In this document: positions 1-8,479 of the stretch, piece after piece
Layout: the number at the start of each line of letters is the position of its first letter
How positions within the stretch are numbered: the stretch's first letter is position 1
Origin: Christensenella sp. UBA7703
GTDB lineage: Bacteria > Bacillota > Clostridia > Christensenellales > CAG-138
NCBI GenBank assembly: GCA_002482505.1
Contig: DLGD01000041.1
Coordinates: 1 to 36,052 of the forward strand
Reading direction: 5' to 3'
DNA: 36,052 nt
Notes under the pieces: generated by a model
What the model was told of the DNA's origin: nothing
The model's input: the letters and a program-made list of their open reading frames with translations, nothing else
The model's database searches: none
Made by a program: the position numbers and the translations under genes

Positions 1-282
1 GCGGCGTTTGCGTTTAGCCTGTTTGGTTTCTTGCTCAATCCGCAGCTGTTCAAGCAGATCTTCGAGTTGCCGGACGAGCTGCTTTACAAGGCGAACGTCG
101 CGGTCGGGTGGCTCTCGCCGCTCAATCAAGCGACCTACCACATGCACAACTTCGGCTATGACCTGCTGCCGCGACTCTGGCAAACATACGTGATCTTCGG
201 AATTGCGATTGTATTGCTTTTTGTGCTGACGCTACGCGCGCTGCGAAAATATAATTTCCACTTCCTGGGAGGAGACCAATGA
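1..282 (+). CDS. C-terminal part of an ABC-2-type permease (5' end outside window)
   Basis: The open frame enters from the left edge, so only the last 93 residues are visible. They contain a hydrophobic start, a polar central stretch and one clear transmembrane helix at about residues 65-83, followed by a basic tail (RALRKYNF). This is the usual end of a small ABC-2 permease. The stop overlaps the start of the following ATPase (ATGA), so the two are translationally coupled and probably form one transporter. Membrane role is well supported; the substrate is not. GC content is higher than in the genes after position 940. Confidence 0.6.
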   Translation, partial: AAFAFSLFGFLLNPQLFKQIFELPDELLYKANVAVGWLSPLNQATYHMHNFGYDLLPRLWQTYVIFGIAIVLLFVLTLRALRKYNFHFLGGDQ

Positions 283-941
283 GCGATCCCATCATCCAAC
301 TCGAAAACCTCACAAAGACCTTCGGGCAGGACACCGTGCTGAAGGGCGTCACCCGCGACTTCGAGCGCGGGAAAATACACGGCATCGTCGGCAACAACGG
401 CTCCGGCAAAACGGTGATGTTCAAGTGCATCTGCGGTTTTTTGCAGCCGACGGAAGGCCACGTGATCGTGAACGGTAAGCAGATCGGGCGGGACATCGAC
501 TTTCCGGAAGATATCGGTATCATCATCGAATCGCCGGGGTTTTTGCCGCAGTTTTCGGGGCTAAAGAATCTGGAGATCCTCGCCGGGCTCAAGTGTAAGA
601 TCAGCCTCAAACAAGTGGCTGCCACGATCCGGCGCGTGGACCTCGATCCAATGGCGACAAAGCCCGTCGGGAAATACTCGCTCGGCATGCGGCAGCGCCT
701 CGGCATCGCGCAGGCGATTATGGAGGAACCGAGCCTGATGATCCTCGATGAGCCGATGAACGGGCTGGATAAATACGGTGTTGCGGAGATGCGATCACTC
801 TTTCAGTCGTTGGCAAAGGACGGGCGCACGATCCTGCTCGCGAGCCACAACATTCAGGATATCGAGGCGCTCTGCGATACGGTCTGCGAGATGGATGCGG
901 GTGTGATGACGATGATTTCGCAGGAAAGAGGGAATCAGTGA
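279..941 (+). CDS. ABC transporter ATP-binding protein, BcrA/LanF-like with E-loop
   Basis: A 220-residue cytoplasmic ATPase that should power the permease encoded just upstream. Walker A GNNGSGKT is at residues 38-45, the signature region YSLGMRQR at about 133-140, Walker B LMILDEP at 153-159 with catalytic Glu158, and the switch histidine is His190. The position usually held by the Q-loop reads IIIESPGF, with Glu84. A glutamate there ('E-loop') is known from lantibiotic-immunity (LanF) and BcrA-like ATPases, which expel or exclude antimicrobial peptides from the membrane. That suggests a peptide or lipid-like substrate, but this is inference. Its stop overlaps the next gene (GTGA). A paralogue of roughly half identity by eye lies at 7508-8140. 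Confidence 0.9.
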   Translation: MSDPIIQLENLTKTFGQDTVLKGVTRDFERGKIHGIVGNNGSGKTVMFKCICGFLQPTEGHVIVNGKQIGRDIDFPEDIGIIIESPGFLPQFSGLKNLEILAGLKCKISLKQVAATIRRVDLDPMATKPVGKYSLGMRQRLGIAQAIMEEPSLMILDEPMNGLDKYGVAEMRSLFQSLAKDGRTILLASHNIQDIEALCDTVCEMDAGVMTMISQERGNQ

Positions 942-2323
942 GAAGAATCACGGCTAGCTTTACTGCTGGTTGCGTCGTGATGCTGATGTTCACGATGCTT
1001 GCTTGCCAGCCAACTCCAACACAAGAAGTTGTCGTCAACAAGCAGGATGCCCAGTATTCAGATGAGGTTTTTTCTACCGTTTCTCCATCTACTACAAATA
1101 TTCCGAAGAGTCAATATGTTTACCCAAAGGAAGCACTCAACGAGCACGTATTCGCATTTGATGATCATCTAGATCTGTTCATCCAAGCAATGATTGACGT
1201 GCCTGAAGATTTCAGCCCATGCATACAGAAAATGACGCAACGCACTTTTACGCGCGAACAATTAACAGGTCTTGTGAATCTGATCGGAGACGAAAGCATG
1301 CTCTATTATGCTTCCCCCCGTGATAAAGCATATTGGGCGGAGCAATTGGTACGAGCGCAAAACGGAACTCCTGATGGAGATGGAAATCTGGTTGTTGACC
1401 CAGACTACGTTACCTATTGTCAAGAACAGTGGGAGAAAGCTCCAACTACGATCGATGAGGAGCCGTTCTCACTGGTGGATTGGATCGATGGCAGCGCTTT
1501 CGATTGCGACATCAATTTCCCTCAAAATAAAGTTGGATCTTTCGGAATGTCAGCAAACGGGATTTTCACGTACAAACGTGACCGCTCCATTGTTTCGAAT
1601 GTGAATCGCGACACTGTTGAAAGCAATGCAATGCAAATGCCCAATGTTTTAGTAGACAATGTCACCGCTTTACGTCCAGCGCAGGAAGTGTTGCGGGCAC
1701 TTGTGACCTCCGATCTTGTTCTCGATACATCGGATGAGGTGGCAATTTCATATGATGACCCGGAAAAATTGACGGGGGCTTTGCGGCTTGTCTTCGTGCG
1801 GCAAAGCAGAGGGCTTACAGCATATAACATGGGGCAAAGCTACATCATGACTGCGAAAAGCTGGCCTTCCTTTGGAGCACCATGGCCGCAGGAGCGATTG
1901 GAAATCTGTGTGGATGAAGCCGGCGTCGCTACTATTGAATGGACAGGAATGTCAGCTGAATTAGACGGGACAGCTACTGTGGAACTTCTACCATTCGATG
2001 AATTGAGGACGCGTGTGTTAGCTCAAATTCAATATTTTTCCGCTTACCCATATAACACCAAATGGTACTACACATCAACCATCAGCTCTTGGCGGCTTGG
2101 AACGAGCCTGACGAGTTTAGCGGATTCACCCGAAGCCGGTATTATGATCCCAACCTGGTATGTGAAATACACGGAATCTGCCGGATCTTCACCGGAGGAA
2201 AGAACAACTTATCAAGCCACAGAACGAGTGGTCGCATTCAACGCCATCGATGGTAGTTATATCGAACCCAGGGTTACAAATGCGGACATCATGAAACACA
2301 TGGATCAGATTGATAAAAAGTAA
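938..2323 (+). CDS. predicted lipoprotein of unknown function, first of two related ones
   Basis: A 461-residue protein with a type II signal peptide: basic start, hydrophobic core and lipobox MLAC with Cys23 as the lipidation site. It should be anchored on the outer face of the membrane. I recognise no enzymatic motif. The C-terminal part (IPTWYVKY, then VVAFNAIDGS) resembles that of the lipoprotein at 4009-5088 (LVPVWLFDI, then LIFNALTGQ), so the two appear to share a domain; DUF6034-type lipoproteins are a possible match. The start is GTG at 938, overlapping the ATPase stop, with GGAAAGAGGG upstream. GC falls visibly compared with the ATPase before it. It probably assists the ABC transporter as a binding or accessory protein. 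Confidence 0.7.
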   Translation: MRRITASFTAGCVVMLMFTMLACQPTPTQEVVVNKQDAQYSDEVFSTVSPSTTNIPKSQYVYPKEALNEHVFAFDDHLDLFIQAMIDVPEDFSPCIQKMTQRTFTREQLTGLVNLIGDESMLYYASPRDKAYWAEQLVRAQNGTPDGDGNLVVDPDYVTYCQEQWEKAPTTIDEEPFSLVDWIDGSAFDCDINFPQNKVGSFGMSANGIFTYKRDRSIVSNVNRDTVESNAMQMPNVLVDNVTALRPAQEVLRALVTSDLVLDTSDEVAISYDDPEKLTGALRLVFVRQSRGLTAYNMGQSYIMTAKSWPSFGAPWPQERLEICVDEAGVATIEWTGMSAELDGTATVELLPFDELRTRVLAQIQYFSAYPYNTKWYYTSTISSWRLGTSLTSLADSPEAGIMIPTWYVKYTESAGSSPEERTTYQATERVVAFNAIDGSYIEPRVTNADIMKHMDQIDKK

Positions 2324-2364
2324 CGAAACGATGTTTGTAAACATGGAAAGTGCAGGTGATTGCA

Positions 2365-3843
2365 ATGAAGGGTCTTGTACGGTTTTTATGCAGCATACTA
2401 TTTATTGCGTGCCTAATAGCCCCTATGGCTACATTGGCAACGGGAGGACAAGGATACCAACCGTCAAGCACACTGAAAACTGTCAATCTTCAGTCTCCTT
2501 TATTGCAAAGTGGATCAAGCTCCACGGTCATCCTCGGCATAGACGACGCGAACCTTTACGACGGGATGACGCGGACATATAGCCAGGGGTATTCACCAAC
2601 TGTGGCGAACGGGATTGCGACCATTGTGCTGCCGCTCGTCACCACCGGCACAATCAGCGGGAGTACGATTGTAGCGACCCCAAATCTCGGTACGGTCGGC
2701 AGCGCGCCGTTTGTATTCGGCAACTACCAAAAAACGGTTCCGCTCAGCACGCAGCCGGTCAACAACGGAACGGGTACGGCGAATTGCTATTATGTTCGCT
2801 TTGATTTGACGCTCACCTCGGATCGAAAGAACGGCAGCTATCCTGTCGTGATCGAAATTGAAGGAACGGACTTGAGTGGGAATACGATTGAGCAAAATTT
2901 CACGACTTATGTGACGATTACCGACGGCAAGGTGGATGCAACACCGACCGACGACAGTGGTTCATCCTCCGGCGGAGGCAGCGGTGTTTCCGCGTCCAAG
3001 CCCGTGCTGATCGTAACCGCCTGCGCGGTTGCGCCGGATACGCTAGAGAGCGGAGATACAATGCAAGTCGATCTGACTGTGAGGAACGTTGGCCGCCGAA
3101 CCGCGCATAATATCCGTGTGAACGTGACCAGTGATGATCCGAATATTGCACTCGTTGATGAATTCAGCGCGCCATATCTGCGCGGGCTTGCGAGCAACAA
3201 GGAAGCGGAATTCTCCTTTGCGATGCAGGTTATGCCGATGGCGCTTGGCGGGATGCACACCATGACAATTGCGATTGCGTACGAGAACACTAACAACGTC
3301 GCTTTCACAGAGACTGCCGCGTTCCGCGTTACTGTCAATCAACCAATACTCTTTTCACATGATAAGGTTGAGTTGCCGAAGAATATAACGTCAGGCGAGT
3401 CCTTCTCTCTTCCTGTGAATGCGTATAACACCGGGCTTACTTCAATCTATAACGTGAAATGTTCACTTGAGGTACCGGGACTCATCGCGGCATCGGCATA
3501 TCTTGGCAATCTTGAGCCGCAAAAGTCATCCGACAAAACAATGTCGGTCTTTGCGACTACGATCGACAGCAGCACGAAATATGGCACAACCTACGGAGCC
3601 TGCGTGTTCACCTATGAAGACGCCAATGGAGAACAATATCAGGAGAACGTTGAGGTCAAGATCGAAATCCTAGAGCCGGTGAAGGTAACCGACGAAGAGA
3701 AAGTTAAGGCCGAAGAAGAAGCCAAAGAACAGAAGGCTCTCTCACAATGGTGGATTTCCCTCTTGTTTGGGCTTGCGATTATCGCGGTACTAACATCGAT
3801 CATTATCATAGCCAGATTCTCAAGAATGATGAAGATGCGGTAA
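2365..3843 (+). CDS. surface protein with signal peptide, CARDB-like repeats and C-terminal membrane anchor
   Basis: 492 residues. An N-terminal signal sequence is followed by a beta-rich domain and a Ser/Gly linker around residue 205 (DSGSSSGGGSG). Two immunoglobulin-like repeats follow that look like CARDB/COG1361 modules, each with the pattern of a spaced asymmetric gain such as LTVRNVGRRTAHNIRV and PVNAYNTGLTSIYNV. Next come a charged Glu/Lys-rich stretch and one transmembrane helix at about 460-483 with a short basic cytoplasmic tail. I chose ATG 2365 because AGGTGA lies 5 bases upstream; the longer GTG start at 2350 lacks this. Lying between the two lipoproteins of the transporter cluster, it may be an extracellular adaptor. 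The function is not known. Confidence 0.75.
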   Translation: MKGLVRFLCSILFIACLIAPMATLATGGQGYQPSSTLKTVNLQSPLLQSGSSSTVILGIDDANLYDGMTRTYSQGYSPTVANGIATIVLPLVTTGTISGSTIVATPNLGTVGSAPFVFGNYQKTVPLSTQPVNNGTGTANCYYVRFDLTLTSDRKNGSYPVVIEIEGTDLSGNTIEQNFTTYVTITDGKVDATPTDDSGSSSGGGSGVSASKPVLIVTACAVAPDTLESGDTMQVDLTVRNVGRRTAHNIRVNVTSDDPNIALVDEFSAPYLRGLASNKEAEFSFAMQVMPMALGGMHTMTIAIAYENTNNVAFTETAAFRVTVNQPILFSHDKVELPKNITSGESFSLPVNAYNTGLTSIYNVKCSLEVPGLIAASAYLGNLEPQKSSDKTMSVFATTIDSSTKYGTTYGACVFTYEDANGEQYQENVEVKIEILEPVKVTDEEKVKAEEEAKEQKALSQWWISLLFGLAIIAVLTSIIIIARFSRMMKMR

Positions 3844-3953
3844 TTTCCTACTAGCAAGCTCGTAATGTTTACATAAAATCGCATATGTAGTGCGCGCCGC
3901 ATTTCTGACTATAGTTGCCTCTTTCGATGCAAGACGCGCTCAAATGACGCACT

Positions 3954-3981
3954 TTGCACGACAGCTGAACAAAACCATTAT
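3954..3981 (+). promoter_or_regulatory. candidate sigma-A promoter for the lipoprotein-permease-ATPase operon
   Basis: TTGCAC and CATTAT are separated by 16 bases in the 165-base gap before the lipoprotein gene at 4009. The predicted start of transcription is near 3988, just ahead of the TTAGGAGA ribosome-binding site. This is the only sizeable gap inside the transporter cluster, so an internal promoter here is plausible. The match is moderate. Confidence 0.4.
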
Positions 3982-4008
3982 CGTATTATATTAGGAGAAT
4001 CATCCAAT

Positions 4009-5088
4009 ATGAGAAGAACCGTCTATCTTTTTTGCGTTATCGTGTTGTTTTTGACCGGGTGCGTTGCCGCGCCGGAGAAAATCACTGTGGATGGCGTTGA
4101 AAAGGCGATCAACCAAAGCGAAGAAGCTGTTGTGGAGCTGAAGGATGGAAAGAGTGTTGAAACCGTTCTGTCATCTCTGCCGGACGATATCAACACTACA
4201 ATACAGGGAGAGGATACGACACTAGTGATCGCCGCAAAGGTACAACCACCCAAAGTCGATACCATTTATACCGCAATCCTGCAGCCCATAATTTATGACG
4301 AGAAAAAATTGGTCGAATTTTGTTTTGCAGAGCAGGCCAAGGATACGATTCGCGATGGCAGCCAAGAGGAGTATGGGAGCGTTCAATACTATATTCCTGA
4401 TGCTGTGACCGAAATTCACAACATCTCTCTGGATTTGTACAACAATGGAGAAATCTTTTATAACAACGGTGCTCTGAATGCTCAGTATTCTAAAGAGGTG
4501 AAAGCGGAGCAGGAGAATGCGCAGAATTGCTCTCTTTCCGCAGAAGACGCCAAGCGAATCGCAAAAGATTATTTACGAGGGTTGGGAATCCCTGCGATTG
4601 ACATCACGCAGGTGATCGCCGAAGTGGCCGACTCGGGAGCAGGCAAAGGCTTTTATTCCATCACCTTTACCGTCAACTATTTCGACATCCCTTTTTACTA
4701 TCGAGGTGTAACGGTCGGAATGAACCCGCCGGGTGGAAGCATTGTCGTCGCCGAAGAAGGTATCATCACCCTCAGTGGAGCTATTCTGTTTGAAGCATTG
4801 AATGCCACGCCGGTGGATCAAATTCTGTCTTTAGAGGATATTCTATCGTTGATCCCTGAGATGATGGATACAAGGATCAAAACGCAGAGTGATACGCCCG
4901 TCGTGGGAATTTCCCTGCGCTATCTCATCAAAGCGGATGAGAACAACAACCCGATGCTTGTTCCCGTCTGGTTGTTTGATATCGATCAGGAAGCAGCAAA
5001 GGCCGTACTTGGTAATCAGGATGAGTACGTCTATCGAGGCAGTCAGGATCTGATCTTTAATGCGCTGACCGGGCAGTTGGAGAGGTGA
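4009..5088 (+). CDS. predicted lipoprotein of unknown function, second of two related ones
   Basis: 359 residues with a short type II signal peptide ending in lipobox LTGC (Cys18). The ATG at 4009 has AGGAGA upstream. The mature part is a soluble mixed alpha/beta protein with no catalytic motif I recognise. Its C-terminal part (LVPVWLFDI and LIFNALTGQ) matches the pattern seen in the lipoprotein at 938-2323, so the pair is probably homologous though of different length. The start of the first permease gene overlaps or nearly touches its stop, which points to one transcript and a joint role at the outer membrane face of the transporter. Confidence 0.7.
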   Translation: MRRTVYLFCVIVLFLTGCVAAPEKITVDGVEKAINQSEEAVVELKDGKSVETVLSSLPDDINTTIQGEDTTLVIAAKVQPPKVDTIYTAILQPIIYDEKKLVEFCFAEQAKDTIRDGSQEEYGSVQYYIPDAVTEIHNISLDLYNNGEIFYNNGALNAQYSKEVKAEQENAQNCSLSAEDAKRIAKDYLRGLGIPAIDITQVIAEVADSGAGKGFYSITFTVNYFDIPFYYRGVTVGMNPPGGSIVVAEEGIITLSGAILFEALNATPVDQILSLEDILSLIPEMMDTRIKTQSDTPVVGISLRYLIKADENNNPMLVPVWLFDIDQEAAKAVLGNQDEYVYRGSQDLIFNALTGQLER

Positions 5089-5090
5089 AC

Positions 5091-5870
5091 ATGACCATTT
5101 ATGAGTTGGAAACCGATAACAATCGTGCTCTGCTTTCTTATCGATTCTTGATCGCTTGTGGTTTGGCTTTGTTCCTGTTTGTTCGAGCCATGATCTCATA
5201 TAACGCATTTGATCTTGTAGATAGACAAGATCGGCTGATGCTTCTGACTGCGCCTATGAGCCTCAGCGGGTTTACACCCTTTGCAGTCCTATTTCCGCTG
5301 ATCCCTTATGCAACAAGTTTCTCTGACGAATTCAACTCCGGCTATACGAAATACATCATTACCAGAATCGGCGTGAAGCAGTATACAAAAAAGAAGATCC
5401 TCTCTGTCGGGCTATCCGGTGCTCTCACCATTGGCATCCCATTTTTGATCATCTTCGTGATGATTGCTTTCCTCGGCGTGCCTACCACTGCGGCAAATAT
5501 GAGCGATTTCTATTGTGGGACGAAATGGGAGCCATATGTTGCCATCTGGGGAGGCAATTTCGTCATGTCAGCAAAGCTGGTGCTTGGTTTGCTATTTGGA
5601 TGCGTGTGGGCGTTGGTCGGACTCGCCATTTCCACCGTCGTGACGAACCGCTATGTGGTCATTATCGGACCGTTCATCCTCTATCAGGCATTGTGGCGAT
5701 TGCTGGCAAACACAAACATTAACCCGCTCTATATGCTGCGGGGCGACTTTGGTACGCCCGGGCAGTTCACGGGTTCCTATGTATATATTTTACTCTACCA
5801 AGCAATCTGGATTATTCTCGCATGTGTTGCAATTGTGTTTGGTATTCGGCGGAGGTTGAAGAATGTTTAG
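5091..5870 (+). CDS. ABC-2-type transporter permease subunit
   Basis: 259 residues with about six hydrophobic helices (roughly 17-38, 58-78, 103-127, 155-185, 190-208 and 232-252) and a basic C-terminal tail (RRRLKNV). The layout and size fit the small permeases of BcrB/LanE-type exporters, though sequence conservation in this class is poor. ATG 5091 is preferred because GGAGAGG sits 5 bases before it; GTG 5085, overlapping the upstream stop, is the alternative. It is followed with overlap by two further permeases and an ATPase, so it is one subunit of a multi-permease complex. Confidence 0.75.
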   Translation: MTIYELETDNNRALLSYRFLIACGLALFLFVRAMISYNAFDLVDRQDRLMLLTAPMSLSGFTPFAVLFPLIPYATSFSDEFNSGYTKYIITRIGVKQYTKKKILSVGLSGALTIGIPFLIIFVMIAFLGVPTTAANMSDFYCGTKWEPYVAIWGGNFVMSAKLVLGLLFGCVWALVGLAISTVVTNRYVVIIGPFILYQALWRLLANTNINPLYMLRGDFGTPGQFTGSYVYILLYQAIWIILACVAIVFGIRRRLKNV

Positions 5871-6735
5871 CGTTCGAGAAGCGTTTGGCATCTGCAACGG
5901 TCAGTTTCGAGAGTGGCCGAGCAACTTGCGCGTCTATATGGCATTTTTGTTTGGTATGGCGGTGTCCTCTGTACCTGTCCTCAATTATCTGGATTTTGCC
6001 AAAGCATTACAGGAACCAATGAACGCGGTTGAGCCATTTATTATTCTGCAAACACTCAGAGAACAGATGACCATCCTGTTGCTTGGATTACTGCTTCTGC
6101 TTTCTGACGCGCCATTCATTAACCAACGATCGACCTATTCCATCATTCGTGTGTCGCGAAAAAGCTGGGCAGTTGGCATGATACTGTATGTTGTTGCGGC
6201 AGCCTTCCTTTATTACCTAGTTATGCTTGTCTTTTCGATTGGTTTGGTGTCTGCGCGTGCTTACTTTGGCAACTTTTGGAGTGATGCAATCTACTCATTG
6301 GCCAATATGCCATCCGTCAACTCCAGCATCGAGTTTGGAATTTACTTTCCTTATATCATGATCGTGAAATCGCTTAGCCCCCTGCAGGCAGTGTTCCACA
6401 CGGTATGCCTTGCCAGTATTTACGGCGCAATTCTGGCGCTCGTCGTGTTCACCGTCAGTATGCGAAACAACAGAATTTACGGCCTGATTGCTGCGCTGGT
6501 CGTTCACGCTGCCGGATATATCATGGTTTCGGAAGCCTATATCAATATTCCCAAAGCATCCTTGCTCGCAAATACGCTACTTGGGTTCCATACGTTTTCT
6601 TCCGGCGCTACATCCGGTATAACGCTCACTTTTTCCTACATTCTTTTAGGCGTAGTGGCGATATTGCTCGCTGCGCTTGCGATCCTACTGTCACGTAAGC
6701 TGGACTGCAGCGTATCGTTGGGGGAAAAGAAATGA
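5863..6735 (+). CDS. ABC transporter permease-like membrane protein
   Basis: 290 residues, strongly hydrophobic, with six to seven predicted helices including clear ones near 70-82, 104-128, 185-205, 212-230 and 260-280. No specific family motif is visible. The ATG lies inside the end of the preceding permease gene (8-base overlap) with GGAGG at about 5850 as ribosome-binding site, and its own stop overlaps the next gene (ATGA). The tight coupling and topology make it the second of three membrane subunits of the same transporter. Confidence 0.7.
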   Translation: MFSVREAFGICNGQFREWPSNLRVYMAFLFGMAVSSVPVLNYLDFAKALQEPMNAVEPFIILQTLREQMTILLLGLLLLLSDAPFINQRSTYSIIRVSRKSWAVGMILYVVAAAFLYYLVMLVFSIGLVSARAYFGNFWSDAIYSLANMPSVNSSIEFGIYFPYIMIVKSLSPLQAVFHTVCLASIYGAILALVVFTVSMRNNRIYGLIAALVVHAAGYIMVSEAYINIPKASLLANTLLGFHTFSSGATSGITLTFSYILLGVVAILLAALAILLSRKLDCSVSLGEKK

Positions 6736-7493
6736 GCGCACAAAGGCAAAAGATCACCCTCCAATATCAGTTTAACATGAACCCCATTTTTCTGGGAGTG
6801 TTCGTTGTCGCTTTTCTCGCCTTGAATGTCTCGCAGCCCGGAGCAAGTCAATCTGATCTGTTCTGGTATGGCATTGTGTTCCCTGTCGACCTGGAATCAC
6901 TTGATCTGATCGGCCTCGGACGGTGGATGCTGTTCGTCTCCCCATTCATTCTGTTCGCGTGTATCCAGAGCGAGCAGGAACTCAATCGGATGGCGCCATA
7001 CGTGATTCCACGCTATCGATCCTACACAAGATGGTGGCATTCCAAGTTGCTCTCTCTACTGATTGGATGTTTGATCTATTTTGCAATTGGGATTATCGTG
7101 ACGACGCTCTTTATGAGTTTATCCGGTCAAGCCGCGCAGTCTATCGATTTTATGAACCTTGGAATTTCCCTGTGCCTGATATTCCTGCATCTGTTCTTGA
7201 TTTCGCTGCTGATATTGGCTAGCCACACGCTATTCTCCAACCAACACGCCATCGCGTTAGGTGCTTTGGGTCTCGAAGGGCTGACCTTGTTCTTTGCAAT
7301 GTTGAACGCAAACGTCAGCCGGTTTCTGTTTGGCACTTGGGGAATGCTCTATCGAAGCAGCCTGTCAAACCCAAGTTATGGGTTTGATGTTGGAACAACC
7401 TTGCTGGTTCAAGCAATCGTATGCGTAATCATCATCGTCTGTATGCCTTATGTACTGAAAAAACGTGGCGTTTTCTCCGCCACCCGGATATAG
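6732..7493 (+). CDS. ABC transporter permease-like membrane protein
   Basis: 253 residues with about six hydrophobic segments, the last ending in a basic tail (LKKRGVF). The start ATG overlaps the previous stop and follows GGGGGAAAAG. It is the third consecutive membrane protein and is followed 14 bases later by the ATPase gene at 7508, its likely motor. Substrate and direction cannot be read from the sequence; export or membrane clearance is inferred from the type of ATPase. Confidence 0.7.
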   Translation: MSAQRQKITLQYQFNMNPIFLGVFVVAFLALNVSQPGASQSDLFWYGIVFPVDLESLDLIGLGRWMLFVSPFILFACIQSEQELNRMAPYVIPRYRSYTRWWHSKLLSLLIGCLIYFAIGIIVTTLFMSLSGQAAQSIDFMNLGISLCLIFLHLFLISLLILASHTLFSNQHAIALGALGLEGLTLFFAMLNANVSRFLFGTWGMLYRSSLSNPSYGFDVGTTLLVQAIVCVIIIVCMPYVLKKRGVFSATRI

Positions 7494-7507
7494 AAAGGAT
7501 CGAAACC

Positions 7508-8140
7508 ATGTTTGTTTTTCAGAATGTATCTAAAAAGTTTGGTGCTGAACAGGTTCTTACCCATATTACAGCCGAATTCGGGAGTGGTCAGATACACGGC
7601 ATTATTGGAAAAAACGGCTCAGGCAAAACCGTTTTCTTGAAGCTTGCATGCGGTCTGCTCCATCCGGATGAAGGCCAGGTACTCGTCAATGGCGAGCAGT
7701 TGGGAAAAGACGTTGATTTCCCTGATAATATCGGGATCATCATTGAATCCCCCGGCTTTTTATCCTACCATTCCGGTTATAAGAATCTGCTATACTTAGC
7801 CTCGTTGAGAAATCGAATCGCAAAGAAAGAGATTGAAGCGGCAATCCGCAAAGTTGGCCTCAATCCGGCAAATAAAAAGCCAGTCGGGAAGTACTCCCTT
7901 GGCATGCGGCAACGATTGGGCATTGCACAGGCGATCATGGAAAATCCGCCACTTCTGATTTTGGATGAGCCGCTAAACGGGCTTGATAAGAATGGCATTG
8001 AAGAGATGCGCGCACTCCTGCTGCAACTCAAGGCAGAGGGTAAAACGATCCTGCTGGCCAGCCATGTGAAGGATGATGTTGAAATTCTTTGTGACACAGT
8101 CAGTGAAGTGGCAGATGGCAAGCTCACGCGAACAAAATAG
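7508..8140 (+). CDS. ABC transporter ATP-binding protein, E-loop type, paralogue of the first
   Basis: 210 residues from ATG 7508 (AGAAAGGA upstream). A longer frame from 7421 would run inside the permease gene and adds nothing conserved. Walker A GKNGSGKT is at 34-41, the signature YSLGMRQR at about 129-136, Walker B LLILDEP at 149-155 with Glu154, and the switch histidine at 186. As in its paralogue at 279, the Q-loop position is IIIESPGF with Glu80, the E-loop typical of LanF/BcrA-like ATPases. It is the last gene of the cluster and the probable energy source for the three permeases before it. Confidence 0.9.
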   Translation: MFVFQNVSKKFGAEQVLTHITAEFGSGQIHGIIGKNGSGKTVFLKLACGLLHPDEGQVLVNGEQLGKDVDFPDNIGIIIESPGFLSYHSGYKNLLYLASLRNRIAKKEIEAAIRKVGLNPANKKPVGKYSLGMRQRLGIAQAIMENPPLLILDEPLNGLDKNGIEEMRALLLQLKAEGKTILLASHVKDDVEILCDTVSEVADGKLTRTK

Positions 8141-8194
8141 TTTGCACGGCTTGATATCTTGTTTCTAACCCTTTCTGGTCTCTTTTCTGTGATA

Positions 8195-8225
8195 TATCCA
8201 GTGCTCACTTAATGGGCACTGGATA
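8195..8225. repeat. 13-bp inverted repeat (hairpin) downstream of ATPase gene
   Basis: TATCCAGTGCTCA pairs with TGGGCACTGGATA around the loop CTTAA; the only imperfection is one G-T pair. There is no run of T on either side, so it is not a standard intrinsic terminator. It could protect the 3' end of the transporter mRNA or be a protein-binding site. Confidence 0.6.
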
Positions 8226-8350
8226 CATCGCAGCTGAAATAAATGTATCACGCATATGCACTCAAAAACCTATCCGCGATTTCTCTCACAGCTACGCTTC
8301 AATCTCTTGTCTCCCCAAAACGTGTAATCCGCGTTTCGAATTTTCAAAAG

Positions 8351-8392
8351 AAGCGTCAAACATGGTCTCGCACCTGCATATGACGCTTTTTT
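8351..8392 (+). terminator. probable terminator of the transporter cluster
   Basis: AAGCGTCA pairs with TGACGCTT, followed by six T residues. The loop is long (22 bases), which lowers confidence. Position and tail fit the end of the operon that finishes at 8140. Confidence 0.5.
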
Positions 8393-8479
8393 CGTATGCA
8401 AGCAAATCCTGCGCATCCGTTCCCCACCCCATCCCCTTTCCGTTTCTCCCGAACTTACAGAACCGGAAAGGAAACTATC

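Larger units (their letters stand above)
8141..8479 (+). other. intergenic region between transporter cluster and sigma-like gene
   Basis: 339 bases without a convincing gene. It contains two structures, listed separately: a 13-bp hairpin at 8195-8225 and a terminator-like hairpin at 8351-8392. A C/T-rich stretch (about 8415-8450) follows. I see no strong promoter for the next gene, whose ribosome-binding site AAAGGAAA lies directly before ATG 8480. Confidence 0.5.
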
